A stretch of DNA of 64,000 bases from Chryseobacterium sp. Tr-659 (GTDB lineage: Bacteria > Bacteroidota > Bacteroidia > Flavobacteriales > Weeksellaceae): positions 1 through 64,000 of the forward strand of contig NZ_VWWP01000005.1 of NCBI RefSeq assembly GCF_011752975.1, in the 5' to 3' direction. A program made the position numbers and the translations under genes. Under the pieces are notes generated by a model, which did no database searches, was not told the DNA's origin, and saw nothing but the letters and a program-made list of their open reading frames with translations. This document shows positions 16,166 to 25,400 of the stretch, piece after piece. Position 1 is the stretch's first letter, and each line of letters opens with the position of its first letter.

Positions 16166-17218
16166 ATGACAGAAACAGATATACTGATCATTGGTGCCGG
16201 CCCTGCAGGGTTATTTACGGTATTTGAAGCCGGCCTTCTCAAAATGCGGTGCCACATTATTGATGCATTGCCACAAATGGGAGGCCAGTTATCGGAGTTA
16301 TATCCCAAGAAGCCCATTTTTGACATTCCGGGTTTCCCGAGTGTACTGGCCGGAGAGCTTATTGATAATCTGTATGAACAGATCAAACAGTTTGAACCAG
16401 GTTTCACTTTTAATGAAACTGCAGTACACTTGTTTAAACTTGAAGAAAATCTTTTTGAAGTGATTACCGATAAAGGGACCAGGCATCGCGCCAAAGCAGT
16501 TATTATTGCCGGAGGTCTTGGAAGTTTTGAGCCTAAAAAACCGCCTATTGAAAACATCTCAGATTATGAAGATCATGGAGTTAATTATTTTGTCAAACAT
16601 CCTGAAGATTATACTGGAAAACGCGTAGTTATTGCCGGCGGCGGCGATTCTGCACTGGACTGGACGATTCATCTTGCTGAAATTGCGTCTTCCCTTACTC
16701 TGATTCACAGAAGAAATGAATTCAGAGGAGCATTGGATTCTGTTGAAAAAGTAAAAAAATTAAAACAGCAGGGAAAAATCAACCTGATTACTCCTGCAGA
16801 GGTAATTGGTGTAAAAGGTGATAGTCATTTAAAAGAAATAGCTGTTGAAAAGGAAGGAGTTATTCAAACTATCGAAACGGATTATTTCATTCCTCTATTC
16901 GGATTGGTTCCTAAACTCGGTCCTCTTACCGAATGGGGGCTTGAATTGGAAAAAAATGCTATAAAAGTAGATAACAGTAAAGATTTCCAGACCAATATTC
17001 CAGGGATATATGCCGTAGGTGATATCAATACTTATCCCTATAAAATGAAACTGATCCTTTGTGGTTTCCATGAAGCGGCAATTGCCTGTCAAAGCATCTA
17101 TCAGCGCCTCAATCCTAATAAAAAATTTGTTTTGAAATACACAACCGTAAGTGGTATTGAAGGTTTTGACGGAACAAAGAAACAAGCAGAAAAGCAGGTA
17201 GTAACCACCATTGATTAA
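16166..17218 (+). CDS. Ferredoxin-NADP+ reductase, thioredoxin-reductase-like (YumC type)
   Basis: A 350-residue two-dinucleotide flavoprotein. The N-terminal FAD motif is ILIIGAGPAGLF (about 6-17), a second GGGDSALDW motif for NADPH lies near 155-164, and the C-terminal GIYAVGDIN binds FAD again. The thioredoxin-reductase CxxC pair is absent, which separates it from TrxB and matches ferredoxin reductases of the YumC type. It would pass electrons between NADPH and a ferredoxin; two ferredoxin genes follow immediately. Its stop codon shares a base with the next start (TAATG). Confidence 0.92.
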   Translation: MTETDILIIGAGPAGLFTVFEAGLLKMRCHIIDALPQMGGQLSELYPKKPIFDIPGFPSVLAGELIDNLYEQIKQFEPGFTFNETAVHLFKLEENLFEVITDKGTRHRAKAVIIAGGLGSFEPKKPPIENISDYEDHGVNYFVKHPEDYTGKRVVIAGGGDSALDWTIHLAEIASSLTLIHRRNEFRGALDSVEKVKKLKQQGKINLITPAEVIGVKGDSHLKEIAVEKEGVIQTIETDYFIPLFGLVPKLGPLTEWGLELEKNAIKVDNSKDFQTNIPGIYAVGDINTYPYKMKLILCGFHEAAIACQSIYQRLNPNKKFVLKYTTVSGIEGFDGTKKQAEKQVVTTID

Positions 17219-17547
17219 TGATTATGAAAAACGAAATTACCATCACTGTAACGGATCAGAGCGGTATTCAACATATTTTATTGTGCCCTCTGGAAATGGG
17301 GCTTACGCTGAAAGACATATGTAAAGCATACGAACTGCCTATGGAAGCAATGTGCGGAGGAATGGCCATGTGTGCTACCTGTCATTGTTTTGTACTGAAT
17401 GAAACGATTCCCTTACCTGAAAAGAATGATATTGAAGAAGCTCTTCTATCTGAACTCTTCAACTCTGATATAACCAGCAGATTAGCCTGCCAGATTCACC
17501 TCACAGCTAATATGGATGGACTTGCCGTAAAAATTGCTGCAGATTGA
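17218..17547 (+). CDS. 2Fe-2S ferredoxin, adrenodoxin type
   Basis: A 109-residue ferredoxin. Cluster ligands are C46, C52, C55 and C91, in the pattern Cx5Cx2C...C of adrenodoxin/ISC-type vertebrate-like ferredoxins. The start could also be the second Met (17224), which loses two residues only. The gene overlaps the reductase stop codon by one base, strongly suggesting that it is the electron partner of that reductase. Likely role is electron supply to Fe-S cluster repair or other reductive defence. Confidence 0.93.
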   Translation: MIMKNEITITVTDQSGIQHILLCPLEMGLTLKDICKAYELPMEAMCGGMAMCATCHCFVLNETIPLPEKNDIEEALLSELFNSDITSRLACQIHLTANMDGLAVKIAAD

Positions 17548-17562
17548 TCTTCCAAAAATATA

Positions 17563-17588
17563 AAATAGCACAGTTTATGCTGCTATTT
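17563..17588. other. Stem-loop after the 2Fe-2S ferredoxin
   Basis: An 8-base perfect stem (aaatagca / tgctattt) around a 10-base loop, without a T-run on either side. It may stabilise the upstream mRNA or partly separate the last ferredoxin from the operon. Confidence 0.4.
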
Positions 17589-17667
17589 CTCAAAGGAACA
17601 GTACTGAACTGTTTTAATTAAGTTTAGCGGGGATTTCCAAACTGCAAAATGTTGAAAAATCCCCTTT

Positions 17668-17681
17668 TAAAACAACCTAAA
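17668..17681 (+). promoter_or_regulatory. Candidate Fe-S repressor operator, copy 3
   Basis: An exact copy of taaaacaacctaaa, placed only 10 bases before the dicluster ferredoxin start. The 144-base gap before this gene and the extra operator suggest that the ferredoxin is separately controlled. No full TAnnTTTG element was found in the gap; TAAGTTTA near 17620 is a weak match. Confidence 0.65.
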
Positions 17682-17691
17682 CCTATAAGAT

Positions 17692-18042
17692 ATGGCTATA
17701 AAAATAACAGATGCCTGTATCAACTGCGGGGCCTGCGAGCCGGAGTGCCCCAATTCAGCCATTTACGAAGGTGCCATCGACTGGCGCTGGAAAGACAAGA
17801 CAAAACTTTCAGGTCATATAACGTTTCCGGATGGATCTGAGGCAGACGCTGATACATACAATCAGGCGGTTTCAGATGATGTATATTATATTGTTTCCGG
17901 AAAATGTACGGAATGTAAAGGTTTCCATGAAGAGCCTCAATGTAAGGCTGTTTGCCCTGTAGACTGCTGCATTGATGATCCTGATCACCGGGAAACTGAT
18001 GAAGTGTTATTTGACCGGCAAAAATTCATGCATGGTGCATAA
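17692..18042 (+). CDS. 4Fe-4S dicluster ferredoxin (YfhL-like)
   Basis: A 116-residue ferredoxin. The first cluster ligands are C9, C12, C15 and C19 (CINCGACEPECP). The second set lies near the C-terminal half (GKCTECKGFHEEPQCKAVCPVDCC), with the longer insertion typical of YfhL-type dicluster ferredoxins. It is a low-potential electron carrier. It is last in the redox operon and has its own operator copy 10 bases upstream, so it should be induced with the Fe-S regulon. Confidence 0.95.
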   Translation: MAIKITDACINCGACEPECPNSAIYEGAIDWRWKDKTKLSGHITFPDGSEADADTYNQAVSDDVYYIVSGKCTECKGFHEEPQCKAVCPVDCCIDDPDHRETDEVLFDRQKFMHGA

Positions 18043-18138
18043 TTTTTTTCGATGTTATAGCTATTCAATTCATTTTGTAACAAGAGTACAATATTTTTCT
18101 ACTAATTGGGCATCAACAAATTAAACAAACTATAAATC

Positions 18139-19023
18139 ATGAAACCGATATTGTTTTTTCTTGCTTTGCTGCCTGCTTTATTATTAGCTCAGACTAATGT
18201 TCCAGCACTCAAAAAAGAATATGAACAGCTTTTAGAACATTCCAGCTATGGAAATAATCTAAAAGCCGGAAAATATTATGACGTTAACGGAATCAAAATG
18301 TATTGTGAAACTTATGGTCAGGGGCAGCCACTGCTTCTCATCCATGGAAATGGTGGTTCGATTGTTGATTTTTCCAAACAGATTCCATTTTTTTCAAAGA
18401 ATTATAAAGTCATTGTTGCTGATAGCAGAGCACACGGAAAATCAATAGATAAGGGAGATGCTCTTACATATGAAATGATGGCTGATGATTATGCTGAACT
18501 GCTTCAGAAGATGAAAATAGATTCTGCTTTTGTGATTGGCTGGAGCGACGGAGGAATTAACGGACTTTTGCTGAGCATGAGACACCCGGAAAAAGTAAAA
18601 AAACTTATTGTTACGGGAGCCAATTTAAGACCAGATTCTACTGCCGTACAATCTGATGTCTTTAAAAGAGTAAGTACCAATTATACAAAATTTAAAGAGC
18701 AGTTTGCCGCCAAGAAAGACAAAACAGATCTGGATTATATGGTTCTCAAATATAAAAGATTATTGAGTGAGCAACCTAATATAGCCCCAAAAGATTTGCG
18801 GAATATAAAAGTTCCTGTTCTTGTTATCGGAGGAGATTATGACGTTATAAAACCGGAACATACACTGGAGATTTTCAGAAATATTCCGAAGGCTAATCTT
18901 TGGATCTTACCTAATTCCGGACACAGTACTTTGATTGTTTATACGGATGAGTTTAATACCAAAGCGGATACATTCTTTAAAACAAAATTCAGAACCATCA
19001 GAGATCGGGACCGTGAGTTTTAA
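18139..19023 (+). CDS. Secreted alpha/beta-fold hydrolase
   Basis: A 294-residue hydrolase with a signal peptide (to about residue 18, ending LLLAQ). The alpha/beta fold starts near residue 47. The oxyanion region is LLLIHGNGG (about 66-73), the nucleophile elbow is GWSDGG with S136, the acid is D235 or D233 (GGDYDVI) and the histidine is H262 (NSGHST). Substrates of such enzymes (esters, lactones, epoxides) cannot be told from sequence. It is separated from the redox operon by about 100 bases and shows no operator copy, so it is probably independent. Confidence 0.88.
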   Translation: MKPILFFLALLPALLLAQTNVPALKKEYEQLLEHSSYGNNLKAGKYYDVNGIKMYCETYGQGQPLLLIHGNGGSIVDFSKQIPFFSKNYKVIVADSRAHGKSIDKGDALTYEMMADDYAELLQKMKIDSAFVIGWSDGGINGLLLSMRHPEKVKKLIVTGANLRPDSTAVQSDVFKRVSTNYTKFKEQFAAKKDKTDLDYMVLKYKRLLSEQPNIAPKDLRNIKVPVLVIGGDYDVIKPEHTLEIFRNIPKANLWILPNSGHSTLIVYTDEFNTKADTFFKTKFRTIRDRDREF

Positions 19024-19080
19024 GGCTAAACTGAAAGTATCAAGGTTTCTAAAAAATTTCTTTATTTTATATTTAATTTC

Positions 19081-19110
19081 AATTAAGGCGGGTTAAAACC
19101 CGCCCTAATT
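19081..19110. repeat. Perfect GC-rich palindrome between convergent genes
   Basis: The 8-base arms ggcgggtt / aacccgcc around a 2-base centre are strikingly GC-rich for this DNA and are extended outward by A/T pairs (aatta / taatt). It sits between convergent genes, so it could be a bidirectional terminator, but neither side has a good T-run. It resembles short intergenic palindromes that are dispersed in Chryseobacterium-like genomes (impression, not searched). Confidence 0.55.
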
Positions 19111-19136
19111 ATATATGTATATGAACTATTACAAGA

Positions 19137-20072
19137 TTATTTCTCTTTGATCTCAGCATAGATCTTTTGAGTAAAAGGGGTATCAATGTTGAGTTTCGCG
19201 CCATATTTTAAAATTGCACCTGCAAACAATTCCAGCTCATTATCTTTTTTCCCTGAATGGACATCAAGCTGTAAAGAGGTTGGAGTTTCAAAAGGAAATC
19301 CGGAAGCTTTTTCAAAAGTTGCATCAATGATGTCGTCCTGCAAATGAATTCCCTTTTTATCGGCGATCTGCTTAATTTCTTTCATGATTTCCGAAGCTTC
19401 ATTTTTCTGCACTTCATTATTACAAACCGCACCCATTGATGAATTGTGTTTTGCTGTAACCAATCCGAAACTGGCAATAAATGTAAATTTTGTCCAGATA
19501 TCCGTTAAAGAATCATCTTTAAAATCAAAATCAATTTTGCTTTCCCTTAACAGATCTATGACCCAGTTCACATCTGCAGAAAAATGCAGAGGATCTCTTC
19601 CTGCAATGATTTTACCTGTTTTTCCTTTATGCTCTACGATTCCTCTTTCTTTAATATGAGAAGCCACATAAATACAGGTTGGGAGAATAATATGATCCGG
19701 AATTATTTTTCTTATCCTGTCGTAGATATCTGCTCCGTTCATCATCGGAAGTAATACCGTTTCTTTATTAATGACTGGTAATAATTGCTTGCAGACATTT
19801 TCAAGATCATATTCTTTTACACAGATCAGCACCAGATCAGGATTTTGGATATCACTGATGTTTTCAATAACGGCATTCGGATGAGTCTGGGTATTGGAAT
19901 GTTCAGAAGATAAAAGAACCAATCCATTTTCTTTCACTTTTTTATAGGTTTCGCCACGTGCTACAAATGAAACGATATATTTCCCGGACGCTTCATTGGT
20001 CTGATTGATTTTAAAACCAAAGTAACCGCCTACCCCTCCTAATCCAATGACAACTATATGTTTTTTATTCAT
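19137..20072 (-). CDS. Ketopantoate reductase family protein (PanE/ApbA)
   Basis: A 311-residue NADPH-dependent reductase when started at 20072 (MNKKHIVVIG); the upstream ATG at 20117 adds 15 residues that break the N-terminal Rossmann strand. The nucleotide-binding loop is VIGLGGVGGYFG, and the C-terminal catalytic Lys/Glu region of the family follows (LTDIWTKFTFIASF, about 194-207). The usual reaction is ketopantoate to pantoate in CoA synthesis, but several paralogues reduce other 2-oxoacids; no pantothenate genes are nearby, so the role is uncertain. The Crp-like regulator gene lies 60 bases upstream on the same strand. Confidence 0.85.
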   Translation of the reverse strand: MNKKHIVVIGLGGVGGYFGFKINQTNEASGKYIVSFVARGETYKKVKENGLVLLSSEHSNTQTHPNAVIENISDIQNPDLVLICVKEYDLENVCKQLLPVINKETVLLPMMNGADIYDRIRKIIPDHIILPTCIYVASHIKERGIVEHKGKTGKIIAGRDPLHFSADVNWVIDLLRESKIDFDFKDDSLTDIWTKFTFIASFGLVTAKHNSSMGAVCNNEVQKNEASEIMKEIKQIADKKGIHLQDDIIDATFEKASGFPFETPTSLQLDVHSGKKDNELELFAGAILKYGAKLNIDTPFTQKIYAEIKEK

Positions 20073-20135
20073 GAAATTATTTTTAGCAAATATCAATGAC
20101 AACCTCCGAAATATCACTTGACAAATGAAAAGAAA

Positions 20136-20732
20136 TCAGATTTTATGAATATCTCTGCGAATCCGGCTCAGTGAGCTGTCTTTTATTCCAAGATAAGAAG
20201 CAATTATTTTCAACGGCACATGCTGAAAGATGTTCGGGTCTTTTTTCATCAGATTCGCATACCGTGTTGAGGCTTTCTGACTTGCCATTTCTATAAGCCT
20301 GTCATGAATATTGTAATAATTCAATACAAAAAGAAGCCTGCTGAATTCCCTGAACTCCGGAATATTATGAAAATTATGCTGTACATTCTCTAAACCGGTT
20401 TCCCAAAAGTGGCAATCGGTAATTGTCTGATAAATTTCTTTGGTTGGCTGCTGCCTGAAAAATGATAGAAAATCGTTAACGAAGCAGGGCGCAGCGTAAA
20501 TATTGGTTGTAATCTCTTCATTATCTTCATTGATGATATAAGACCGGACATAACCTTTTTCCAAAAAATAGGTCTTTGTGCTGATGACCTTCTTATTCAA
20601 CAGAACAGTATTGTTTTTTAATTCAAAATAATTAAAGGATTCTGTGATCTTTCCAACCACTTCCTCTTTAATAGTGAATAAGGAATGAAAATAAGCGTTA
20701 AGTGATGATTTGTCCATTACATACTGAATCAA
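20136..20732 (-). CDS. Crp/Fnr family transcriptional regulator
   Basis: A 198-residue regulator with an N-terminal cyclic-nucleotide-binding-like beta barrel (about 15-120) and a C-terminal helix-turn-helix (about 160-195, LKIIASYLGIKDSSLSRIRRDI). The cyclic-nucleotide pocket residues of Crp are not evident, and no cysteines suit an Fnr cluster, so the signal is unknown. Met6 (20717) is a possible alternative start. Such short Crp-like proteins commonly control one adjacent operon in Bacteroidota; the ketopantoate reductase gene downstream is the likeliest target. Confidence 0.85.
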   Translation of the reverse strand: MIQYVMDKSSLNAYFHSLFTIKEEVVGKITESFNYFELKNNTVLLNKKVISTKTYFLEKGYVRSYIINEDNEEITTNIYAAPCFVNDFLSFFRQQPTKEIYQTITDCHFWETGLENVQHNFHNIPEFREFSRLLFVLNYYNIHDRLIEMASQKASTRYANLMKKDPNIFQHVPLKIIASYLGIKDSSLSRIRRDIHKI

Positions 20733-20835
20733 TATACAATATTAATCTTTTTTGAAGTCTGTTTGAGAAATTTCGCAGCTTGGTTGTTGTAAAAGTTGGT
20801 AAATTTTGATCTTTATATATCTTATCGTTAAAAAG

Positions 20836-22224
20836 CTATTTCCATCCACCTCCTAAAGCAGCATAGAGATTAACAACGGCCTGAAGCTGCTGCAACTTAT
20901 CTGTAACGGCACTTTGTCTGGCGCTTAAAAGGCTCTGCTCTGAGGTAAGAACATCTGTATAATTGGTTGCACTGGTATATTTCAGCAACTCTTTGGTGAA
21001 GTAAACCGCTTTTTCAAGATTCGCAATCTGTTCTTTTCTGGAAACCGCTTTTTCATCCACCATCTGGTACTGGTAAAGCGCATTGGAGACCTCCTGCCCC
21101 GCGGTTAACAAAACTTTATTGTAATTGTATTCAGCAGCCTCATAATTAGCTTGTGCTATTTTTAATTTTTGCTTATTAAGTCCGTTATTAAAAATCGGTT
21201 GGGCTAATCCGCCTACAATATTGGCAAAGAAAGATCCTGCATTGAAAAAAGAGTTCAGCTGCGTTGCATATAGACCCGCCTGTCCTGTAATTGTAAATGA
21301 AGGATAAAAGGCCGTTCTTGCCACATTAATCTGTTCAAAGTTACTTCGGAGCTGTAATTCTGCTTCTTTTACATCAGGTCTGTTAGCCAGTAGCTGAGCT
21401 GGCAATCCTATAGATAATTCACTATACACCTGTTCATTAAAAATGGAATCCCGTTTGATAGGTCCCGGTGTTCTTCCAAGCAGAAGTGAGAGTGTATTTT
21501 CTGCCTGACGGATATTATTTTTTATATCAGGTACCGTTGATTTTACAGAATAGTAGTTTGCTGCACTCTGTACTACCGCAGCTCCCGTCACAACATTACT
21601 GTTTTTCAGGACCTTCATTGTTTCTGTATCTTTGGCATATACTTCCAAAGACTTCTGAATGATATTCAATTGTTCATCATAAGCCAGCAGCTGATAGTAG
21701 GTCACCGCAATATTCGCAACAAGCTGTGTCTGTACTGCCTGCTGATAGGCCTCACTTGCAAGATAAGTCGCATACATGGATCTTTTTGTGCTTTTTAATT
21801 TCCCCCAGACATCTACCTGCCAGGATGAAAGTGCATAAAGCTGATACACCTGAGATGCTGAAGCCTGTGAACTGGCAGGATCATACGCCCCTGCAGAAGC
21901 ATTTCCTGAAAGAGAGGGTAAAAATGCCTGCTTACTCTGAACAAAGTTAGCTTCAGCTGCCTTGAGATTGGCTGCCGCAGTCTTCAAATCCAGATTATTA
22001 TTTATCCCTTCACTGATAAGCTCCTGCAGCAAAGGATCTTTAAAAATCTCTTTCCATGAAAGCACAGCCATATTATTACCGGAATCAGCATTGGTCTCTC
22101 CGAATAAATGATCAGGAACTTTCTGATTATTAGTATAGGGCTTGGTAACATCACAACTGAAAAGCACAGTTGAAAGAATGGAAGCCTGTATAAAAAGATA
22201 ATATGTTTTTTTACATTGTATCAT
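20836..22224 (-). CDS. RND efflux outer-membrane factor (NodT/OprM type)
   Basis: A 462-residue outer-membrane channel lipoprotein. The N-terminus carries a lipoprotein signal (STVLFSC). Two OEP repeats make up the remainder, with LQELISEGINNNLDLKTAAANLKAAEA in the first and LLANRPDVKEAELQLRSNFEQINVARTAFYPS in the second, both family hallmarks. It forms the exit duct of the pump encoded with it. It is the last gene of the adaptor-permease-channel operon, 15 bases after the permease. Confidence 0.95.
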   Translation of the reverse strand: MIQCKKTYYLFIQASILSTVLFSCDVTKPYTNNQKVPDHLFGETNADSGNNMAVLSWKEIFKDPLLQELISEGINNNLDLKTAAANLKAAEANFVQSKQAFLPSLSGNASAGAYDPASSQASASQVYQLYALSSWQVDVWGKLKSTKRSMYATYLASEAYQQAVQTQLVANIAVTYYQLLAYDEQLNIIQKSLEVYAKDTETMKVLKNSNVVTGAAVVQSAANYYSVKSTVPDIKNNIRQAENTLSLLLGRTPGPIKRDSIFNEQVYSELSIGLPAQLLANRPDVKEAELQLRSNFEQINVARTAFYPSFTITGQAGLYATQLNSFFNAGSFFANIVGGLAQPIFNNGLNKQKLKIAQANYEAAEYNYNKVLLTAGQEVSNALYQYQMVDEKAVSRKEQIANLEKAVYFTKELLKYTSATNYTDVLTSEQSLLSARQSAVTDKLQQLQAVVNLYAALGGGWK

Positions 22225-22239
22225 ACCTGTACTGTCGGA

Positions 22240-25200
22240 TTATTTTTTATTTTCAACAATCAGTTCGTCATTTTCATCATATTTGTTAGTTCCTGCCTTT
22301 TCCTGTAATCCCTGGAAGATCACATAAAGCCCGGGGATCACAAATATTCCCAGCAAAGTACCAAACAGCATTCCTCCGATAGAACCTATCCCGATAGATT
22401 TATTTCCGTTTGCACCAACACCTGTAGAGAACATTAAGGGCATTAGTCCAAAAATAAAAGCCAGTGAAGTCATCAAAATAGGCCTTATCCTGATCTTTGC
22501 TCCTGCAAGCGCACTATCCAGCAAGCTCATCCCTTCATGTCTTTTTTCTAAAGAGAATTCTACCATCAGAATGGCATTTTTGGCTAAAAGGCCTATCAGC
22601 ATTACCATACAAATCTGTACGTAAATATTATTATCTATTCCGAATACTTTAGCAAAAACAAAAATCCCGCTTAACCCTACAGGTAATGACAGGATTACTG
22701 CTAGCGGAAGAATATAACTTTCATATAAAGCGCTCAAAAGCAGATAGACAAAACAAAGACTTAAGAGAAATATAATTCCTGCCTGAGAACCTGAACTTTG
22801 CTCTTCCTTACTGATTCCGCTATATTCAAAACTATATCCGGGCGGTAACGTCTGATCTGCAACTTCATTGATAGCCTGCATAGCCTGCCCAGTACTATAA
22901 CTGGCATTGGGAGAGCCGCTGACTGATATGGCATTATACATATTAAAACGTGATACGGAAGAAGGCCCATATACTTTCTTCATCGTAATATATTCTGAAA
23001 CAGGGCTCATTGTTCCGCTTTTTGTTCTGATCTTAATATTATTCATCTGTTCTACCGTTCCGCGATAAGGATTATCAGCCTGAAGAATAATCTGATACTG
23101 CTGCCCGAATTCCGTAAAATTGCTTATGTATGAACTTCCGTAATAGACATTCATCAGATTCAGAATATCCGATGGCTGTATTCCATTGTCTTCACATTTA
23201 GCAACATTTACATCCACCTCGTACTGAGGAAAATTAGGATTGAAAGCGGTAGCGGCATATTGAATTTCACTTCTTTTATTAAGTGCAGCGAGAAAATTCT
23301 GAGCCACAGTATAAAAATCGCCAATGCTATGCCCCCCTCTGTCTTCAATCTGGAAAGTAAAGCCGCCACTTGTACCAAAACCGCTGATAGTAGGCTGCTG
23401 CATGAAGTTGATAGAAGCTCCTTGTATATTTTTCGTTTTTTCTGTAAGCTGCTGTATGACATCTTTATCCGTAACCCCTGGCCGCTGGCTCCATGGGATC
23501 AGTCTTAAAATCAGCATTCCATAAGAACTTCCGCTTCCTCCCAGCTGGTTCTGCCCCAAAGTAGTCATTGTGGCTTGTATCTGAGGAATCTTATGTGCTA
23601 TTTGATCTATCTGATTATTAACGGCCTGTACTCTTTCTTTAGTCGCTGCAGCAGGGAGCGTAACATTCACAAAAATAGTCCCCATATCTTCTGAGGGAAC
23701 AAAACTGGAAGCTACGCTTTTGATCGTTACATAAAAAAGACCGCTAAAAAAAAGAACCAGTACAACTGTCAGCCATTTTCTTCGGATCAGAAAGCCTACT
23801 GTTTTCGTATATTTATTAATTATTTTTTCGTAATTGGTATTAAAGCCAGTCTTTATTTTTTGGAGGAACCCTTTTTTCTTATCTTCTTCGTCATGATTGG
23901 GAGCACGTAAAAACATAGCTGCCAATGCGGGGCTTAATGTAAGGGCATTTACCGCCGAAATCATAATGGCAACAGCTAAAGTAATTCCAAACTGCTTGTA
24001 AAATACTCCTGCTGAACCTCCTAGAAATGTTACCGGAAGAAATACGGAAGCCATAACAAGAGTAATAGAAATAATAGCTGGTGCAATTTCTCCCATCGCA
24101 TCAATAGCTGCTTTACGTGGGGAGGTATAGCCATGTTCCAGCTTACTGTGTACAGCTTCAACTACCACTACAGCATCATCAACTACAATACCGATGGCTA
24201 ATACCAGGGCAAACAGAGTAAGAAGGTTAAGGCTATATCCGAATAAATACAGAAAGAAGAATGTTCCGATAATAGAAACCGGTACCGAAACCCCATGGAT
24301 AATGGTAGACCGAACATCCTGCAAAAAAATAAGAATGACCAGAAATACTAATAAAAAACATTCTATTAAAGTATGCAGAACTTTTGAAATACTTTCGCTG
24401 AGGAAGTTATTGATATTTACCAATTCCAGCATTTTAATCCCTGATGGAAAGTTTTTTGAAGCATCAGCCATTACCTTCTGAGCTCCTGTAATCACCTGTT
24501 GCGCATTGGACCCCGGAGTCTGGCTGATTGCAATAGCCACTGCAGGTTTACCGTTAATAGCCGTGGCACTTGTATAGGTCTGAGTTCCAAGGTCTATACG
24601 TGCAATATCCTTTAAATAAAGATACTGTCCATTACCAATAGATTTCACAATCACGTTCTGAAACTGATCCAATGAAACCAGCGTTCCGGAATAAGTAATA
24701 TCATATTGAAAAGCCTGATCCAGATTATCTCCGATCTTTCCCGGCGCTGCATTAAAATTCTGAGCATTCAGAGCATTGGTTATATCTGCCGGAACCAATC
24801 CGTAGGCTGCCATTTTATCAGGTTGCAGCCAGATACGCATAGCATACGTCATCGCTCCTCCAAATATGGTAGCTCCACCTACTCCTTTTGCTCTTTGCAA
24901 CTGAGGAACAAGGTTGATTGCAGCATAATTCTGTAAAAACTTTTGATCATATTGTGAACGTTCACTAAACAGTCCTAATATCAGCACGTTACTACTCTGT
25001 TGCTTTCTTACTGTAACTCCGGCCTGTGTTACGGCCTGAGGAAGCTTGGAAAGCACCGTACTGATACGATTCTGTACGTCTACTGCAGCCTGATTGGGAT
25101 CTACTCCCACCGCAAAATAAACGCTGATACTGGCTGAACCTGTATTACTTGCCGAAGAAGTCATATAGGTCATTCCTTCTACTCCATTAATCTGCTGCTC

Positions 25201-25395
25201 AAGTGGGAAAACCACACTATTAATAAGAGTTGTGGTATTGGCCCCCGGATAGGAAGCAGAAACCTGAATGGTAGGAGGTGCAATATCGGGATACTGGGCA
25301 ACTGGCAGCCCGCTGATCCCTAAAATCCCCAACACCACGATGATTACTGAAATCACCGTACTTAGGACAGGTCTTCTTATGAATAATTTCAGCAT
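22240..25395 (-). CDS. RND multidrug efflux permease (AcrB/HAE1 type)
   Basis: A 1051-residue inner-membrane permease of the hydrophobe/amphiphile efflux-1 family, of normal length. Two halves of six transmembrane helices with two large periplasmic loops are visible. The N-terminus (MLKLFIRRPVLSTVISVIIVV) is typical, and the proton-relay region includes LAIGIVVDDAVVVVEAV in TM4, with the paired Asp residues, plus a KNAILMVEF stretch in TM10. It uses the proton gradient to expel amphiphilic drugs, bile salts or detergents. The operon is divergent from an AraC regulator and a Tet(X)-like monooxygenase, which suggests a shared xenobiotic response (inference). Confidence 0.97.
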   Translation of the reverse strand: MLKLFIRRPVLSTVISVIIVVLGILGISGLPVAQYPDIAPPTIQVSASYPGANTTTLINSVVFPLEQQINGVEGMTYMTSSASNTGSASISVYFAVGVDPNQAAVDVQNRISTVLSKLPQAVTQAGVTVRKQQSSNVLILGLFSERSQYDQKFLQNYAAINLVPQLQRAKGVGGATIFGGAMTYAMRIWLQPDKMAAYGLVPADITNALNAQNFNAAPGKIGDNLDQAFQYDITYSGTLVSLDQFQNVIVKSIGNGQYLYLKDIARIDLGTQTYTSATAINGKPAVAIAISQTPGSNAQQVITGAQKVMADASKNFPSGIKMLELVNINNFLSESISKVLHTLIECFLLVFLVILIFLQDVRSTIIHGVSVPVSIIGTFFFLYLFGYSLNLLTLFALVLAIGIVVDDAVVVVEAVHSKLEHGYTSPRKAAIDAMGEIAPAIISITLVMASVFLPVTFLGGSAGVFYKQFGITLAVAIMISAVNALTLSPALAAMFLRAPNHDEEDKKKGFLQKIKTGFNTNYEKIINKYTKTVGFLIRRKWLTVVLVLFFSGLFYVTIKSVASSFVPSEDMGTIFVNVTLPAAATKERVQAVNNQIDQIAHKIPQIQATMTTLGQNQLGGSGSSYGMLILRLIPWSQRPGVTDKDVIQQLTEKTKNIQGASINFMQQPTISGFGTSGGFTFQIEDRGGHSIGDFYTVAQNFLAALNKRSEIQYAATAFNPNFPQYEVDVNVAKCEDNGIQPSDILNLMNVYYGSSYISNFTEFGQQYQIILQADNPYRGTVEQMNNIKIRTKSGTMSPVSEYITMKKVYGPSSVSRFNMYNAISVSGSPNASYSTGQAMQAINEVADQTLPPGYSFEYSGISKEEQSSGSQAGIIFLLSLCFVYLLLSALYESYILPLAVILSLPVGLSGIFVFAKVFGIDNNIYVQICMVMLIGLLAKNAILMVEFSLEKRHEGMSLLDSALAGAKIRIRPILMTSLAFIFGLMPLMFSTGVGANGNKSIGIGSIGGMLFGTLLGIFVIPGLYVIFQGLQEKAGTNKYDENDELIVENKK

Positions 25396-25400
25396 AGCTA

